DNA of 14,330 bases from CAZADS01 sp964483985 (lineage in GTDB: Bacteria > Pseudomonadota > Alphaproteobacteria > Thalassobaculales > Thalassobaculaceae), in NCBI GenBank assembly GCA_964483985.1, contig CAZADS010000064.1, positions 1 through 14,330 on the forward strand. Reading direction: 5' to 3'. Below are positions 1 through 8,232 of this stretch, one piece after another. The position numbers and the translations under genes were made by a program. Positions within the stretch are counted from its first letter, which is position 1. The number at the start of each line of letters is the position of its first letter. The notes under the pieces are model-generated. The model was not told the DNA's origin. It saw nothing but the letters and a program-made list of their open reading frames with translations, and ran no database searches.

Positions 1-1105
1 TGATTTCTAAGGGTGGCAAAAAACCGCCAAGCGTGAAATCTTTAATTTTCTCAAATCCTTCTTTCACGTCCGCGCCTGTTATATCGCCGCTACCTTTGGC
101 TTTAACAGCATTTTCTATAGCCTTTAAATGAACAGCTGCAGTAAACACTCCTCGGTTATAATAAACCGTGGTAGCCATTTCCTTGGGGACGCTCTTACCT
201 TTAGCTTTATACATGGCTTTAATCTCGTCCAGAACTGGGTAATCTGAACCTATGCCAGCAAATTGCATAACGTTAAAACCCTGTGCTTTAGCCCATCCAC
301 CGGCTCCCATGATGTTTGATTCTGCACCGGCCCAAACCAGACCAACCATCTTGCTCAATTTAAAACCGTTCCGGGTCATTTCATTGATTGAAACGGACGG
401 GGCTTTGCCAAAAGTATGATTGATCACAAAGTCAGCTCGAAAACGTCGTGCGATATCTTGAACTTGCACTTTCATTTCCACGCCTGGTGGAGGAACTGCA
501 AACTCTTTAAGTTGAAACCCTTCCATCTCGGCTAATTTATTAAGAACAGGTAACGGCTCTCGTCCAGCCGGATTATCGTAATACAGATAAGCTATTTTCT
601 TACCTTTGATTGAGCCTCCTAGTTGATCTTTTGCGAATTGAACCGCAGCCGCTCCCTGTGACCAATAAGTGGCCGCAATTGGGAACAAATATGGAAATTT
701 TTGGCCATTTGCAGCGGCAGCTGATCCAAATCCAGGACTTGTTCCCGGTTTTTTATCTGCATGCAATAATGGTGTTAACGCCTGCGTGTGGGGTGTACCG
801 TATATCGCTACACTTACCGCACCTTCGGCTTTGAAGCGTTGGTAAGCTTCCATTCCTGGTGGCACTTTATATTCGTGGTCAATCTCCATGAGTTTAATCT
901 TATTACCGCCAATCCCTCCTTTGGAATTAATGAGATTGACGTAGTCATGAACTCCTGGGCATAGAAAAGTGCCCACCGTCTGGGTTGGGCCTGTTCTATC
1001 ACACTGCAATCCAACCACAATTTCTTTGGAAAGCGCGGCCCCTGATTGCAAGGTAGCAGCAGCTAGGACACTTGCCGCCAGAACGCTGGTTTTTATGTGT
1101 TTCAT
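1..1105 (-). CDS. Branched-chain amino-acid-type ABC transporter substrate-binding protein (3' end outside window)
   Basis: Periplasmic binding protein of the LivJ/LivK-like family (Peripla_BP_6), which captures a small amide, amino acid or carboxylate ligand and delivers it to the LivH/LivM permease. About 368 residues can be read without a stop from the ATG at 1105 to the left edge. The C-terminus, probably a few tens of residues, is cut off. Residues 1-26 form a signal peptide: basic MKHIK, an Ala/Leu-rich core, then likely cleavage near ALS-KE. The mature protein starts with the family-typical KEIVVGLQCDRTGP, followed by INSKGGIGGNKIKL at about 59-72. The start is well supported by GGGAGG six bases upstream. 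It is the last visible gene of the liv operon, 62 bp after livM. The true ligand is unknown, because these proteins are often misannotated as leucine-specific when they bind aromatic acids, amides or urea. Confidence 0.93.
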   Translation of the reverse strand, partial: MKHIKTSVLAASVLAAATLQSGAALSKEIVVGLQCDRTGPTQTVGTFLCPGVHDYVNLINSKGGIGGNKIKLMEIDHEYKVPPGMEAYQRFKAEGAVSVAIYGTPHTQALTPLLHADKKPGTSPGFGSAAAANGQKFPYLFPIAATYWSQGAAAVQFAKDQLGGSIKGKKIAYLYYDNPAGREPLPVLNKLAEMEGFQLKEFAVPPPGVEMKVQVQDIARRFRADFVINHTFGKAPSVSINEMTRNGFKLSKMVGLVWAGAESNIMGAGGWAKAQGFNVMQFAGIGSDYPVLDEIKAMYKAKGKSVPKEMATTVYYNRGVFTAAVHLKAIENAVKAKGSGDITGADVKEGFEKIKDFTLGGFLPPLEI

Positions 1106-1129
1106 GCGTAACCTCCCTTTTTATTTTCT

Positions 1130-1148
1130 AGCACGCCTTATGGGTGCT
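1130..1148 (-). other. Stem-loop between livM and the binding-protein gene
   Basis: Arms 1130-1134 and 1144-1148 (agcac / gtgct) pair, are extended by cc/gg (1136-1137 with 1142-1143) around a one-base bulge, and close on a ttat loop. No T-run follows on the minus strand, so it does not look like an intrinsic terminator. Its place just before the strong ribosome site of the binding-protein gene would suit mRNA processing or stabilisation, letting the binding protein be made in excess of the permease. That role is inference. Confidence 0.35.
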
Positions 1149-1167
1149 TTATCGCTCCCTGACCGAG

Positions 1168-2235
1168 CTAATAGGAAAACGGCCATACACGGAAGTAATT
1201 TCTAATATTCTGCCAAAGCTTATTAAGTCCATCTGGTTCCACAACCAAGAAAAAGATGATCAAGGCCCCAAATAATACTAAACGCATCTGTGCTATCACT
1301 TGAGCAAGGTAGACTCCATCTACAAAATAAACGCCAACCGTTTCCATAAATACCCGCACCACAAAAGGTAATATCGTTATAAAAATAGCCCCAAATATGG
1401 ATCCTAGAATAGAGCCTAGGCCGCCAATAATAATCATCGCAAGATAATCGATGGAAATCGGTAATTGGAACATCTCATAGTTCGCTATACCTAAATAATA
1501 CGTGTACATTACGCCAGCTACACCTGCATAAAAAGACGAAATCCCAAATGCTAAAAGTTTATATCGGTAAACGTTTATGCCTATAATTTCAGCTGCAATA
1601 TCTTGATCTCGGATAGCTATAAACGCTCGTCCAATGCGGCTACGCGTCAAATTTAAAGCCGCTATTATAGCAATCGTCATAATTATCATTAAGAAATAAT
1701 ACATTGAACTCTGTGTTGCCAATTTCTTACCAAAAATCGTTGGCGGGGGAACAGCTATGGACGCCTGCACACCGCCTGAGATCGCAGGGGTATGATTTAT
1801 AACCCATTCAATTATAAATTGTGCAGCTAACGTAGCAATCGCCAAATATAGGCCTTTAACTCGGAGAGATGGCAACCCAACGAACAAACCAATAATTGCA
1901 GCCATCAAACCACCCGCTGGCAACGTCAACCAAAAAGGCCAATCTAACTTAGTCGCCAAATTCGCAGCAGTATAGGCGCCTACGGACATAAAAGCCGCAT
2001 GGCCTATGGAAATTTGACCTGTATAACCAACGAGAATATTAAGGCCTAGTGCTCCAACGACAGCGATCGAAACCAGGTTGATGATGGAAATATAATAGTC
2101 CGTCATAACCATTGGGATGAGGCCAAAAAACAGAACACCAAGTACTATTACTGTGACTCTTGCGATAGGCAACGGGAAAAGCGCCATATCAGCGGCATAA
2201 GTCGTCTTATAATAACCGCTCTCGCGATGAAACAT
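1168..2235 (-). CDS. livM: LivM-type ABC transporter permease
   Basis: Inner-membrane permease subunit of a branched-chain amino-acid-type (HAAT) ABC importer, pairing with LivH. It has 355 residues, within the family range, with many hydrophobic segments starting near residue 25. The family hallmark GLNILVGYTGQISIGHAAF lies at about 64-82. The cytoplasmic coupling loop that contacts the ATPase is at about 209-230 (RDQDIAAEIIGINVYRYK), and GGLGSILG follows at 271-278. The ATG at 2235 is preceded by GGAG seven bases upstream. The gene starts 19 bp after livH ends, so the two are surely cotranscribed. The N-terminal 20 residues before the first membrane segment are poorly conserved in this family. 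Substrate specificity cannot be told from this subunit. Confidence 0.95.
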   Translation of the reverse strand: MFHRESGYYKTTYAADMALFPLPIARVTVIVLGVLFFGLIPMVMTDYYISIINLVSIAVVGALGLNILVGYTGQISIGHAAFMSVGAYTAANLATKLDWPFWLTLPAGGLMAAIIGLFVGLPSLRVKGLYLAIATLAAQFIIEWVINHTPAISGGVQASIAVPPPTIFGKKLATQSSMYYFLMIIMTIAIIAALNLTRSRIGRAFIAIRDQDIAAEIIGINVYRYKLLAFGISSFYAGVAGVMYTYYLGIANYEMFQLPISIDYLAMIIIGGLGSILGSIFGAIFITILPFVVRVFMETVGVYFVDGVYLAQVIAQMRLVLFGALIIFFLVVEPDGLNKLWQNIRNYFRVWPFSY

Positions 2236-2254
2236 AACTTAACTCCAAGACCGT

Positions 2255-3145
2255 CTATACGCGCTCAATAATCGGTTTCCCGAAAATACCATAGGGTCTA
2301 ATCATAAGAACTAAAATCATCAGCACATAAGGAGTAAAGTCCTTCGTGCCTCCGCCTACAAGAGGATCAACATATCCGGCGGCAATAGCTTCAACGACCC
2401 CAACAATAATCCCCCCCACAATAACACCTGGTATTGAGTCCAAACCACCAAGTATGACCACAGGAAAAACCTTCAGGCCAAGCTGCGCCAATTGTGTATC
2501 GACACCAATCGCGCTACCCCAGACCACCCCGCCAAGCAGTGCCACTACGCCAGCCAACATCCATGCAAGGGCAAAATAACGTTCAACATTTATACCCATT
2601 GCCATTGATACCTGATGGCTATCCGCCACAGCACGCATTGCCACCCCTTTTCGGCTTTTCATAAAAAACCATCCGAACAAAGCCAAGAAAAGAAGACTTA
2701 TCCCCGCACCTAAAAGATCGATTGGAATAAAAAACCAAGGCCACCAAATGATTGGATCATCGGGAATGGGTAAATTAATCGGTTGCGTTTCGGCTACAAA
2801 TAAAAGAGGCCCTACCCCCCTAAATAATAACGCCAAACCGATCGTTGCCATAATAATAGCTACAATTGGACGCCCAATCATGGGTCGTAAAACAACTCTT
2901 TCTAAACCCAGATTAAAAAGCAGCATAAATACCAAGCCACCTAAAATACTAAGCCACAACGGCCAGCCATAAAGGTTCAAAAATCCAGCAATAAATATAG
3001 CTGCGATCATGCAAAATTCACCCTGTGCAAAATTAATAGCATCGGTGGATTTAAAAATTAGAACAAAACCTACAGCGACAAGGGAATACATTAACCCTGT
3101 AAGGATGCCGTTCGTGAACAGCTCAAAGAAAAATTGCCATTCCAT
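2255..3145 (-). CDS. livH: LivH-type ABC transporter permease
   Basis: Second inner-membrane permease of the HAAT importer, 296 residues, close to the usual LivH length. The first membrane segment is followed by FKSTDAINFAQGEF (about 31-44), a strong LivH signature. The ATPase-coupling loop is at about 171-195 (RAVADSHQVSMAMGINVERY). GGLDSIPGVIVGG at about 233-245 matches the conserved late transmembrane region. The ATG at 3145 has AGGAGA about seven bases upstream, and that site abuts the stop of the preceding acyl-CoA ligase gene (11-bp gap). This tight spacing suggests translation linked to the ligase. It would form the LivH-LivM membrane heterodimer with the neighbouring subunit. Confidence 0.95.
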   Translation of the reverse strand: MEWQFFFELFTNGILTGLMYSLVAVGFVLIFKSTDAINFAQGEFCMIAAIFIAGFLNLYGWPLWLSILGGLVFMLLFNLGLERVVLRPMIGRPIVAIIMATIGLALLFRGVGPLLFVAETQPINLPIPDDPIIWWPWFFIPIDLLGAGISLLFLALFGWFFMKSRKGVAMRAVADSHQVSMAMGINVERYFALAWMLAGVVALLGGVVWGSAIGVDTQLAQLGLKVFPVVILGGLDSIPGVIVGGIIVGVVEAIAAGYVDPLVGGGTKDFTPYVLMILVLMIRPYGIFGKPIIERV

Positions 3146-3156
3146 TCCAAGGTCTC

Positions 3157-5064
3157 CTAAACGGCTTCTACGATAATCATGTGTGAATCAACCTGAGTTC
3201 GGCTACCGTCTTCAAAAGTTACATCAAGCTTCAAATCTACGTCTTTAGCTCCGCCATAAAACGCATCGACTACTGGACCATATTTTTCAGCTATAAAAGA
3301 TCGACGTAGTTTTCTCGTCCTGGTAACTTCATTATCATCGGCGTCTAAATCTTTAGTCAAAACTAAAAACCGTTTGATGTGCGAAACAGCTGGGAGGCCG
3401 ATATTAATTTTGCGAACTTCATCGCTCAATAACTCTCTCACTTCATCCTTTCGGGTCAAGTCAACGTAATTGGTATAAGGCAGATTACGTTTATCTGCCC
3501 AATTACTGACCGCGTCAAAATCAATGGCTAACATTGCTGTAACAAATGGATGACCGTCCCCAAAAGCCACAGCTTCATTAATAAAGGGGCTAAATTTGAG
3601 TTTCAGCTCTACAAATTGAGGAGCAAATGGGGTGCCATCTGCCAATTTCCCCACGTCCTTGGCCCGATCAATCACCACTAGATGACCCCGCTCATCGATC
3701 AAACCAGCATCTCCAGTTTTCAGCCAACCGTCATCATTTAGTGCTTCGCGCGTCATTTCTTGTTCTTTGTAATAGCCCTTAAAAACCCCTTTTGAACGAA
3801 CTAGAAGTTCACCACTTTCATCATCTACCTTTATATTTACGCCAGCACACGGAGGCCCAACCGTATCTGGATTCGCTTCTCCATTCGGCTGAATAGAAAT
3901 CAAACCAGTGACTTCCGTTGATCCGTATACTTGTTTTAAATTAATTCCGAAGCCTCGAAAAAAACGGAAAGCATCTGGTCCCAATGGCGCTCCACCAGTG
4001 AGACACCAGCGGGCACGCCTAAGACCAAGCTGATCCCGCACGGGACCATACACGAAAAATTCACCTAACCCATGAAGTAGCGAAAGAGTTACTGGCACCG
4101 CTTTTCCCTCAACTTTTAGTACTTCAATTTGTTGAGCTACATTTTGAAAATATCCAAATATGCACCGCTTAAGAGAAGAGGCATCGGCGGCTTTCACCTG
4201 CAGGTTCGAGAGCATCCCTTCCCATACACGAGGAGAGCCCAAAATACCGGTTGGTCCAAGTTCTCGTAAATCCCTATGCAAAGTTTCCGGGCTTTCTGGG
4301 CAATTACAAGCGCACCCAGACAAGATACTTGCACTCACTCCATATAGTACTTCCCCAACCCATGCCATTGGAAGATAAGCTAAAAAATCGTCCGATTGAC
4401 GGACATCTTCGGAAGCAAGAAACGTAAGCGTTGTCTCTACCAAATTTCCCTGGCTCAACATCACACCTTTGGGTTGTCCGGTAGTGCCCGAGGTATATGC
4501 TACCAATGCGACATCGTCAGCCTCAAGCTTTTCTACTTCTGCTTCAAAATAACCCGGGTTCTGAGCTTCAAAGTCACGGCCGAGCACTTCGACATCTTCA
4601 AAAGACTTTAAGATATCCACATCGTAACGGAGTAATCCTCTCGGATAATCATATATCAACCACCGGAGGTTAGGTAGTTGGTCCTGAATCAACAAAATTT
4701 TATCTACTTGTTCTTGATCCTCAGCAACGATAATGGAAGCTTCAGAGTGGGAAAGAACAAAGGCTAGTTCTGTAGCGATGGAATCTTGATAAACAGGGAC
4801 AGCTTGCCCACCTAGAGACATGGCTGATAATTGAGCCCAGTATAAACGGGGACGATTATTGCCTAGCACTGAAAGTTTGTCGTCTCTTTTAAAACCTAAA
4901 CTGGCAATACCAAGAGCAAAATCACGAACGTGACCGACATACTCTCTCCAATTGTAAGTTTTCCAGATACCAAGGTCTTTCTCTCTGATCGCGGGAGAAT
5001 TGGAGAATGAATTATCCGCTTCATTGCGCAGAAGATAGGCTGGAATGGTGGCCAATTGCTCCAT
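3157..5064 (-). CDS. AMP-forming acyl-CoA ligase (long-chain type) within the liv operon
   Basis: ANL-superfamily enzyme that activates a carboxylic acid with ATP to an acyl-adenylate and then to a CoA thioester in the cytoplasm. Counting from the ATG at 5064 (635 aa), the phosphate-binding motif YTSGTTGQPKG is at about 190-200, YGSTEVTG at 380-387, TGDAG at 450-454 and the hinge VIDRAKD at 464-470. A C-terminal TRTRKLRR segment near 582-589 carries the likely catalytic lysine. Length and motif style fit the FadD15-like long-chain group. An in-frame TTG at 5097 would add 11 residues and overlap livG by 20 bp. I prefer ATG 5064 because GAGGA lies ten bases before it, overlapping the livG stop region. 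Ligases at this place in liv operons are common in proteobacteria. The imported or derived acid is not predictable; aromatic, branched or fatty acids are all possible. Confidence 0.93.
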   Translation of the reverse strand: MEQLATIPAYLLRNEADNSFSNSPAIREKDLGIWKTYNWREYVGHVRDFALGIASLGFKRDDKLSVLGNNRPRLYWAQLSAMSLGGQAVPVYQDSIATELAFVLSHSEASIIVAEDQEQVDKILLIQDQLPNLRWLIYDYPRGLLRYDVDILKSFEDVEVLGRDFEAQNPGYFEAEVEKLEADDVALVAYTSGTTGQPKGVMLSQGNLVETTLTFLASEDVRQSDDFLAYLPMAWVGEVLYGVSASILSGCACNCPESPETLHRDLRELGPTGILGSPRVWEGMLSNLQVKAADASSLKRCIFGYFQNVAQQIEVLKVEGKAVPVTLSLLHGLGEFFVYGPVRDQLGLRRARWCLTGGAPLGPDAFRFFRGFGINLKQVYGSTEVTGLISIQPNGEANPDTVGPPCAGVNIKVDDESGELLVRSKGVFKGYYKEQEMTREALNDDGWLKTGDAGLIDERGHLVVIDRAKDVGKLADGTPFAPQFVELKLKFSPFINEAVAFGDGHPFVTAMLAIDFDAVSNWADKRNLPYTNYVDLTRKDEVRELLSDEVRKINIGLPAVSHIKRFLVLTKDLDADDNEVTRTRKLRRSFIAEKYGPVVDAFYGGAKDVDLKLDVTFEDGSRTQVDSHMIIVEAV

Positions 5065-5077
5065 AGCAGGACGTTCC

Positions 5078-5878
5078 TCAGTGATTACCAGTGCCAAGAT
5101 AGGCCTCGATTACATTTTGATCAGCTCGCACTTCATCCGGAGTTCCCTCCGCAATCTTCTGTCCTTGGTCCAATACAGCAACACGGTCTGAAATATCCAT
5201 AACCACAGCCATGTCATGCTCTATTAAGACAATTGTCCGGTTCCATTCATCGTTAACATCAAGAACGTAGCGAACCATGTCTTCTTTTTCTTCCTGATTC
5301 ATGCCTGCCATTGGCTCATCAAGAAGTAACAATTCTGGATCTACTGACAAAGCCCGTCCAAGCTCGACTCGCTTTTGGAGTCCATAGGGAAGAGAACCGG
5401 TCGGCCGCTTACGGAGATCGGTTAGTTTCAGAAAATCGATTATTTCTTCCACGCGTTCCCTGTGCTCCGCTTCTTCTCTTTGGGCTTTCCCCCAATATAG
5501 CATTGACGACAACACCCCAGCCTTCATATGCACGTGCCTGCCCAGCATTAAATTCTCTAAAACCGTTAAGCCTCTGAAGAGAGCAATATTTTGAAATGTA
5601 CGGGCAATCCCTATCGATGCCCTGTTGGCAGGCGTCATGGTAGTTATATCCCGACCCTGAAAATTAACTGAACCTTCATCGGGATGATAAAACCCACTTA
5701 TCATATTCAGCAATGATGTTTTGCCTGCACCGTTTGGTCCAATGATGGCAAAGATCAGTCCATCTGGAACTGAAATACTGACATCCCGAACCGCTTGAAC
5801 TCCGCCAAAGCTTTTTGAAATACCATCAACAATAAGCTTCACAGCCGACGCTGTTCCACTTTGTTCTTCTAATGACAC
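5078..5878 (-). CDS. livG: LivG-type ABC transporter ATP-binding protein
   Basis: Cytoplasmic ATPase subunit of the HAAT importer. Counting from the GTG at 5878 (266 aa), Walker A GPNGAGKTS is at about 47-55, the Q-loop glutamine near 96, the signature (degenerate SLPYGLQKR rather than LSGGQ, as is usual in LivG) at 162-170, Walker B LLLLDEP at 183-189 and the H-loop histidine near 221. The open frame continues upstream to another GTG at 5935 (285 aa), but that start has a purine run directly abutting it and adds a polar, low-similarity tail. GTG 5878 has GGAGG seven bases upstream and gives the normal LivG length. It is the first gene of the liv operon and runs divergently from the amidohydrolase gene. 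Its usual partner LivF is not in the window. Confidence 0.94.
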   Translation of the reverse strand: MSLEEQSGTASAVKLIVDGISKSFGGVQAVRDVSISVPDGLIFAIIGPNGAGKTSLLNMISGFYHPDEGSVNFQGRDITTMTPANRASIGIARTFQNIALFRGLTVLENLMLGRHVHMKAGVLSSMLYWGKAQREEAEHRERVEEIIDFLKLTDLRKRPTGSLPYGLQKRVELGRALSVDPELLLLDEPMAGMNQEEKEDMVRYVLDVNDEWNRTIVLIEHDMAVVMDISDRVAVLDQGQKIAEGTPDEVRADQNVIEAYLGTGNH

Positions 5879-5959
5879 GTCAGAGCCTCCCTGCTCCTGC
5901 TGTCCAGTTTTTAAGGTTAAGCTCAATCTACCCACCCTTCTGGACTTAAAATTTTCGTG

Positions 5960-5988
5960 ATTTAAAAGATTTTTATCGTATTCGGCAA
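5960..5988 (-). promoter_or_regulatory. Possible sigma70-like promoter for the liv operon
   Basis: On the minus strand TTGCCG (5983-5988) and TTAAAT (5960-5965) are separated by 17 bases, each matching the consensus at four of six positions. A start near 5953 would leave about 75 bases of leader before the preferred livG start. The match is modest in a very AT-rich stretch, so chance occurrence is likely enough to keep confidence low. Confidence 0.25.
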
Positions 5989-6047
5989 CCCTTCTATGAC
6001 GAAATTATTTCATTTATCGCATTTTTTTAAAAACAAAGTACTTTTAA

Positions 6048-6062
6048 ACGCGATTTTCGCGT
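6048..6062. promoter_or_regulatory. Perfect 15-bp palindrome in the divergent control region, putative operator
   Basis: ACGCGA-TTT-TCGCGT: six-base perfect arms around a three-base spacer. It is the most GC-rich word in an otherwise very AT-rich 217-bp gap between the divergently read liv operon and amidohydrolase genes. Partial symmetry continues outward (about nine of twelve bases per arm). A TAAAAT / TATAGA pair (6062-6072), which could be a plus-strand -10 region, touches its right edge. That placement suits a dimeric repressor or activator acting on one or both operons. No regulator gene is in the window, so the protein is unknown. Confidence 0.45.
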
Positions 6063-6152
6063 AAAATATAGATTTTAAGATTGCCAACATTTTCTTCTTA
6101 AGATCAACTTTTGAGCACATTTATCAATGCCAAATAACAAAGAGCACGTGGT

Positions 6153-7382
6153 ATGACCAAAATCAATCCCGAACGTCTTCTAAAAAATCTCCGACAATTG
6201 CGCACTTTTGGTGCCTCTGGTACTGGTGTTATAAGACCCGCATTTAGCGAAGAAGATATGAAGGCTAGATACTGGCTTAAAAATTGTTATCAAGAAGCTG
6301 GGTTACGAGCCGTGTTAGATGGGGTAGGAAATGTATTTGGATTTTCACCGAATAGCGGCGGTTCTCTACTTATTGGCTCTCATTCCGATACTCAGCCAGA
6401 AGGTGGATGGCTCGACGGGGCATTAGGCGTAATTTATGGCTTAGAGATAGCGCGTGCTTGCTTGGAAGACTCAGCAACCGCACATTTATCGGTAGACGCC
6501 GTTTCCTGGCAAGACGAAGAAAGTAATTTTATAGGTTGCCTCGGGAGCCGTTCTTGGTGTGGATTATTAGATTCCAACGAGGAAAAGGCCGCAACGGGAT
6601 ACAACGGAGAAAAGCTAGAATCGGCTCTTGAACGTGTGCAGTTAAACGATGTCAAACGACTTCAAATTGAGCCAAACAGATACGTTGGCTATTTAGAAGC
6701 TCATATAGAACAGGGCAGTTATTTGGAAGATTCTGGGAACCAAATAGGCGTGGTTACCAGCATCGTTGGAATTCGTGGTTTAACCATTTCATTCATAGGA
6801 GAACAAAATCACGCGGGAACAACAACAATGGCGAGGCGAAAAGATGCAGCAACAGCCATGTTTGAATTTGGTCACAGAATCAATACGGAGTTTCCAAAAA
6901 TAGCCAACGAGAGGACTGTGTGGACAATTGGTCATGTCGCCGTTGAGCCTGGAGCCACATCTATAGTTCCAGGACGGGCAGAACTGAGCTTGCAATTCCG
7001 TGATCAAGACGAAGGATTGCTGAACGAGTTAGATAGTAAGGTTCGATCTATTAGCAAGGAAATTCAAGAACGAACTCCAATTCAAATCACTATGAAAAAT
7101 GCTCGCAACCCTATTATACCCTCCAAAATGGACGATAACTTCCAGATTCACTTGGATAAAGCAGCCGAGAAAACTGCTCCAGGAAATTGGCAACGCATGC
7201 CAAGTGCAGCCGGTCATGATCCAATGGTACTTCACCAAAAGGTAGCCTGTGGCATGCTATTTATTCCCTCCATCAACGGGATCAGTCATGATTTTTCAGA
7301 GGATAGCCATGAAGCTGATATTGTTGCTGGTTGTCAGGTCCTAGCAGACGCTACTGTTTCCATACTTAACGAATATCGATAG
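6153..7382 (+). CDS. M20-family zinc amidohydrolase (N-carbamoyl-L-amino-acid hydrolase / allantoate amidohydrolase type)
   Basis: Cytoplasmic binuclear metallohydrolase of 409 residues, the usual family length. Such enzymes release CO2 and ammonia from N-carbamoyl amino acids, beta-ureido acids or allantoate. Expected metal and catalytic residues are present: His77 in GSHSDT, Asp88 in LDGALG, the Glu122-Glu123 pair in WQDEESNF, His184 in EAHIEQG and His379 in SHDFSED. The dimerisation-lid segment GEQNHAGTTTMARRKDA and SAAGHDPMVL are also typical of the carbamoylase branch rather than of peptidases. The ATG at 6153 is preceded by a weak purine-rich site about ten bases upstream. It is the first gene of a two-gene plus-strand operon, divergent from liv. 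Which N-carbamoyl or ureido substrate is used cannot be decided. No hydantoinase, dihydropyrimidinase or allantoinase gene accompanies it here. Confidence 0.9.
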   Translation: MTKINPERLLKNLRQLRTFGASGTGVIRPAFSEEDMKARYWLKNCYQEAGLRAVLDGVGNVFGFSPNSGGSLLIGSHSDTQPEGGWLDGALGVIYGLEIARACLEDSATAHLSVDAVSWQDEESNFIGCLGSRSWCGLLDSNEEKAATGYNGEKLESALERVQLNDVKRLQIEPNRYVGYLEAHIEQGSYLEDSGNQIGVVTSIVGIRGLTISFIGEQNHAGTTTMARRKDAATAMFEFGHRINTEFPKIANERTVWTIGHVAVEPGATSIVPGRAELSLQFRDQDEGLLNELDSKVRSISKEIQERTPIQITMKNARNPIIPSKMDDNFQIHLDKAAEKTAPGNWQRMPSAAGHDPMVLHQKVACGMLFIPSINGISHDFSEDSHEADIVAGCQVLADATVSILNEYR

Positions 7383-7408
7383 GGTTGGTTGCAATATTCG
7401 GAAATAGC

Positions 7409-8203
7409 ATGAACGATAACCTTATAGAAGCATCGGCGGAATTTCTCGCACAAAGTAGACTTGGAGGGAAACCCACACCAAGTCTTCCTTCAGATCTTGT
7501 GCCCTCGACGGAAGCTGAGGGTTATGCTGTACAAATGGTCCTTAATCAGATCCTACAGAGATCAGGGTACGGGACGGTAATCGGTCATAAAATTGGTTGC
7601 ACAACACAAATTATGCAAAATTTTTTAAAAATAGACCATCCTTGTGCGGGCGAGGTATTTAGCTCTATGGTTTTTGATAAAAGAGTCGAATTGCCACTCT
7701 CCAAATTCCACTGCGTGGGAGTTGAGTGTGAAATAGCCGCCCGTCTTGGAAAAAATATGACAGGAGAACGGGGTCCATACACTCGCGAGAGCGCTGGCGA
7801 AGCAGTAGCAGCCTTAATGGGAGCTATCGAATTGGTAGATGATAGATATGAACAATACTCCCAACTTTCAACACCAACTTTAATTGCCGATGATTTTTTT
7901 AATGCAGGCGTCGTTCTGGGCTGCGAACAAACCGAATGGCAGCATCTAGATTTGACAATAATGAATGGTAAACTGACTATTAACGGGAAAGAACATGCAT
8001 CAGGTATGGGGGCTGATATTCTCGGTCATCCATTTGAGGCGTTATCGTGGCTGGCCAACCACCGCGCAGGAATTGGTAAGCCGCTCCGTAGAGGGGATTT
8101 TGTTATGTTGGGAAGCGTAGTCCGGACGGAGTGGGTCACACAACCATCTTCCGTGAGGGTAAGCCTAGAAGGTCTCGGTACAGCTGAAGTAACATTTACA
8201 TGA
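7409..8203 (+). CDS. 2-keto-4-pentenoate hydratase (MhpD)-family protein
   Basis: Belongs to the MhpD / 4-oxalocrotonate decarboxylase branch of the fumarylacetoacetate hydrolase fold, whose members hydrate or decarboxylate 2-oxo-enoic acids with a bound divalent metal. From the ATG at 7409 it has 264 residues, the normal size. GHKIGCT is at about 59-65, the metal-site pair Glu106/Glu108 in VECEIA, a further acidic cluster ELVDDRY near 141-147, and the late GSVVRTEW segment is near 235-242. An in-frame TTG at 7385 would add eight residues and leave a two-base gap to the upstream stop, but its purine run is too close. ATG 7409 has a modest GGAA site. The gene is cotranscribed with the amidohydrolase. 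The pair could act on one compound, or this member may have drifted from classic meta-cleavage chemistry; the substrate is unknown. Confidence 0.88.
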   Translation: MNDNLIEASAEFLAQSRLGGKPTPSLPSDLVPSTEAEGYAVQMVLNQILQRSGYGTVIGHKIGCTTQIMQNFLKIDHPCAGEVFSSMVFDKRVELPLSKFHCVGVECEIAARLGKNMTGERGPYTRESAGEAVAALMGAIELVDDRYEQYSQLSTPTLIADDFFNAGVVLGCEQTEWQHLDLTIMNGKLTINGKEHASGMGADILGHPFEALSWLANHRAGIGKPLRRGDFVMLGSVVRTEWVTQPSSVRVSLEGLGTAEVTFT

Positions 8204-8232
8204 ATTTTACCCGAGTAACGCTTTTCTGACGT

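Noticed and set aside
610..834. 74-codon plus-strand frame, and the overlapping 814-1020 minus-strand frame
   Set aside because: Both lie inside the intact binding-protein gene in other frames, lack similarity to known families and have no good ribosome site.
1..1105. Suspected broken or frameshifted binding-protein gene because no long closed frame ends here
   Set aside because: Reading the minus strand by hand from ATG 1105 gives one uninterrupted frame to the window edge; it is only truncated by the boundary.
8204..8232. Bidirectional terminator between the convergent hydratase and DUF427 genes
   Set aside because: No inverted repeat of useful length is present in the 29-bp gap.
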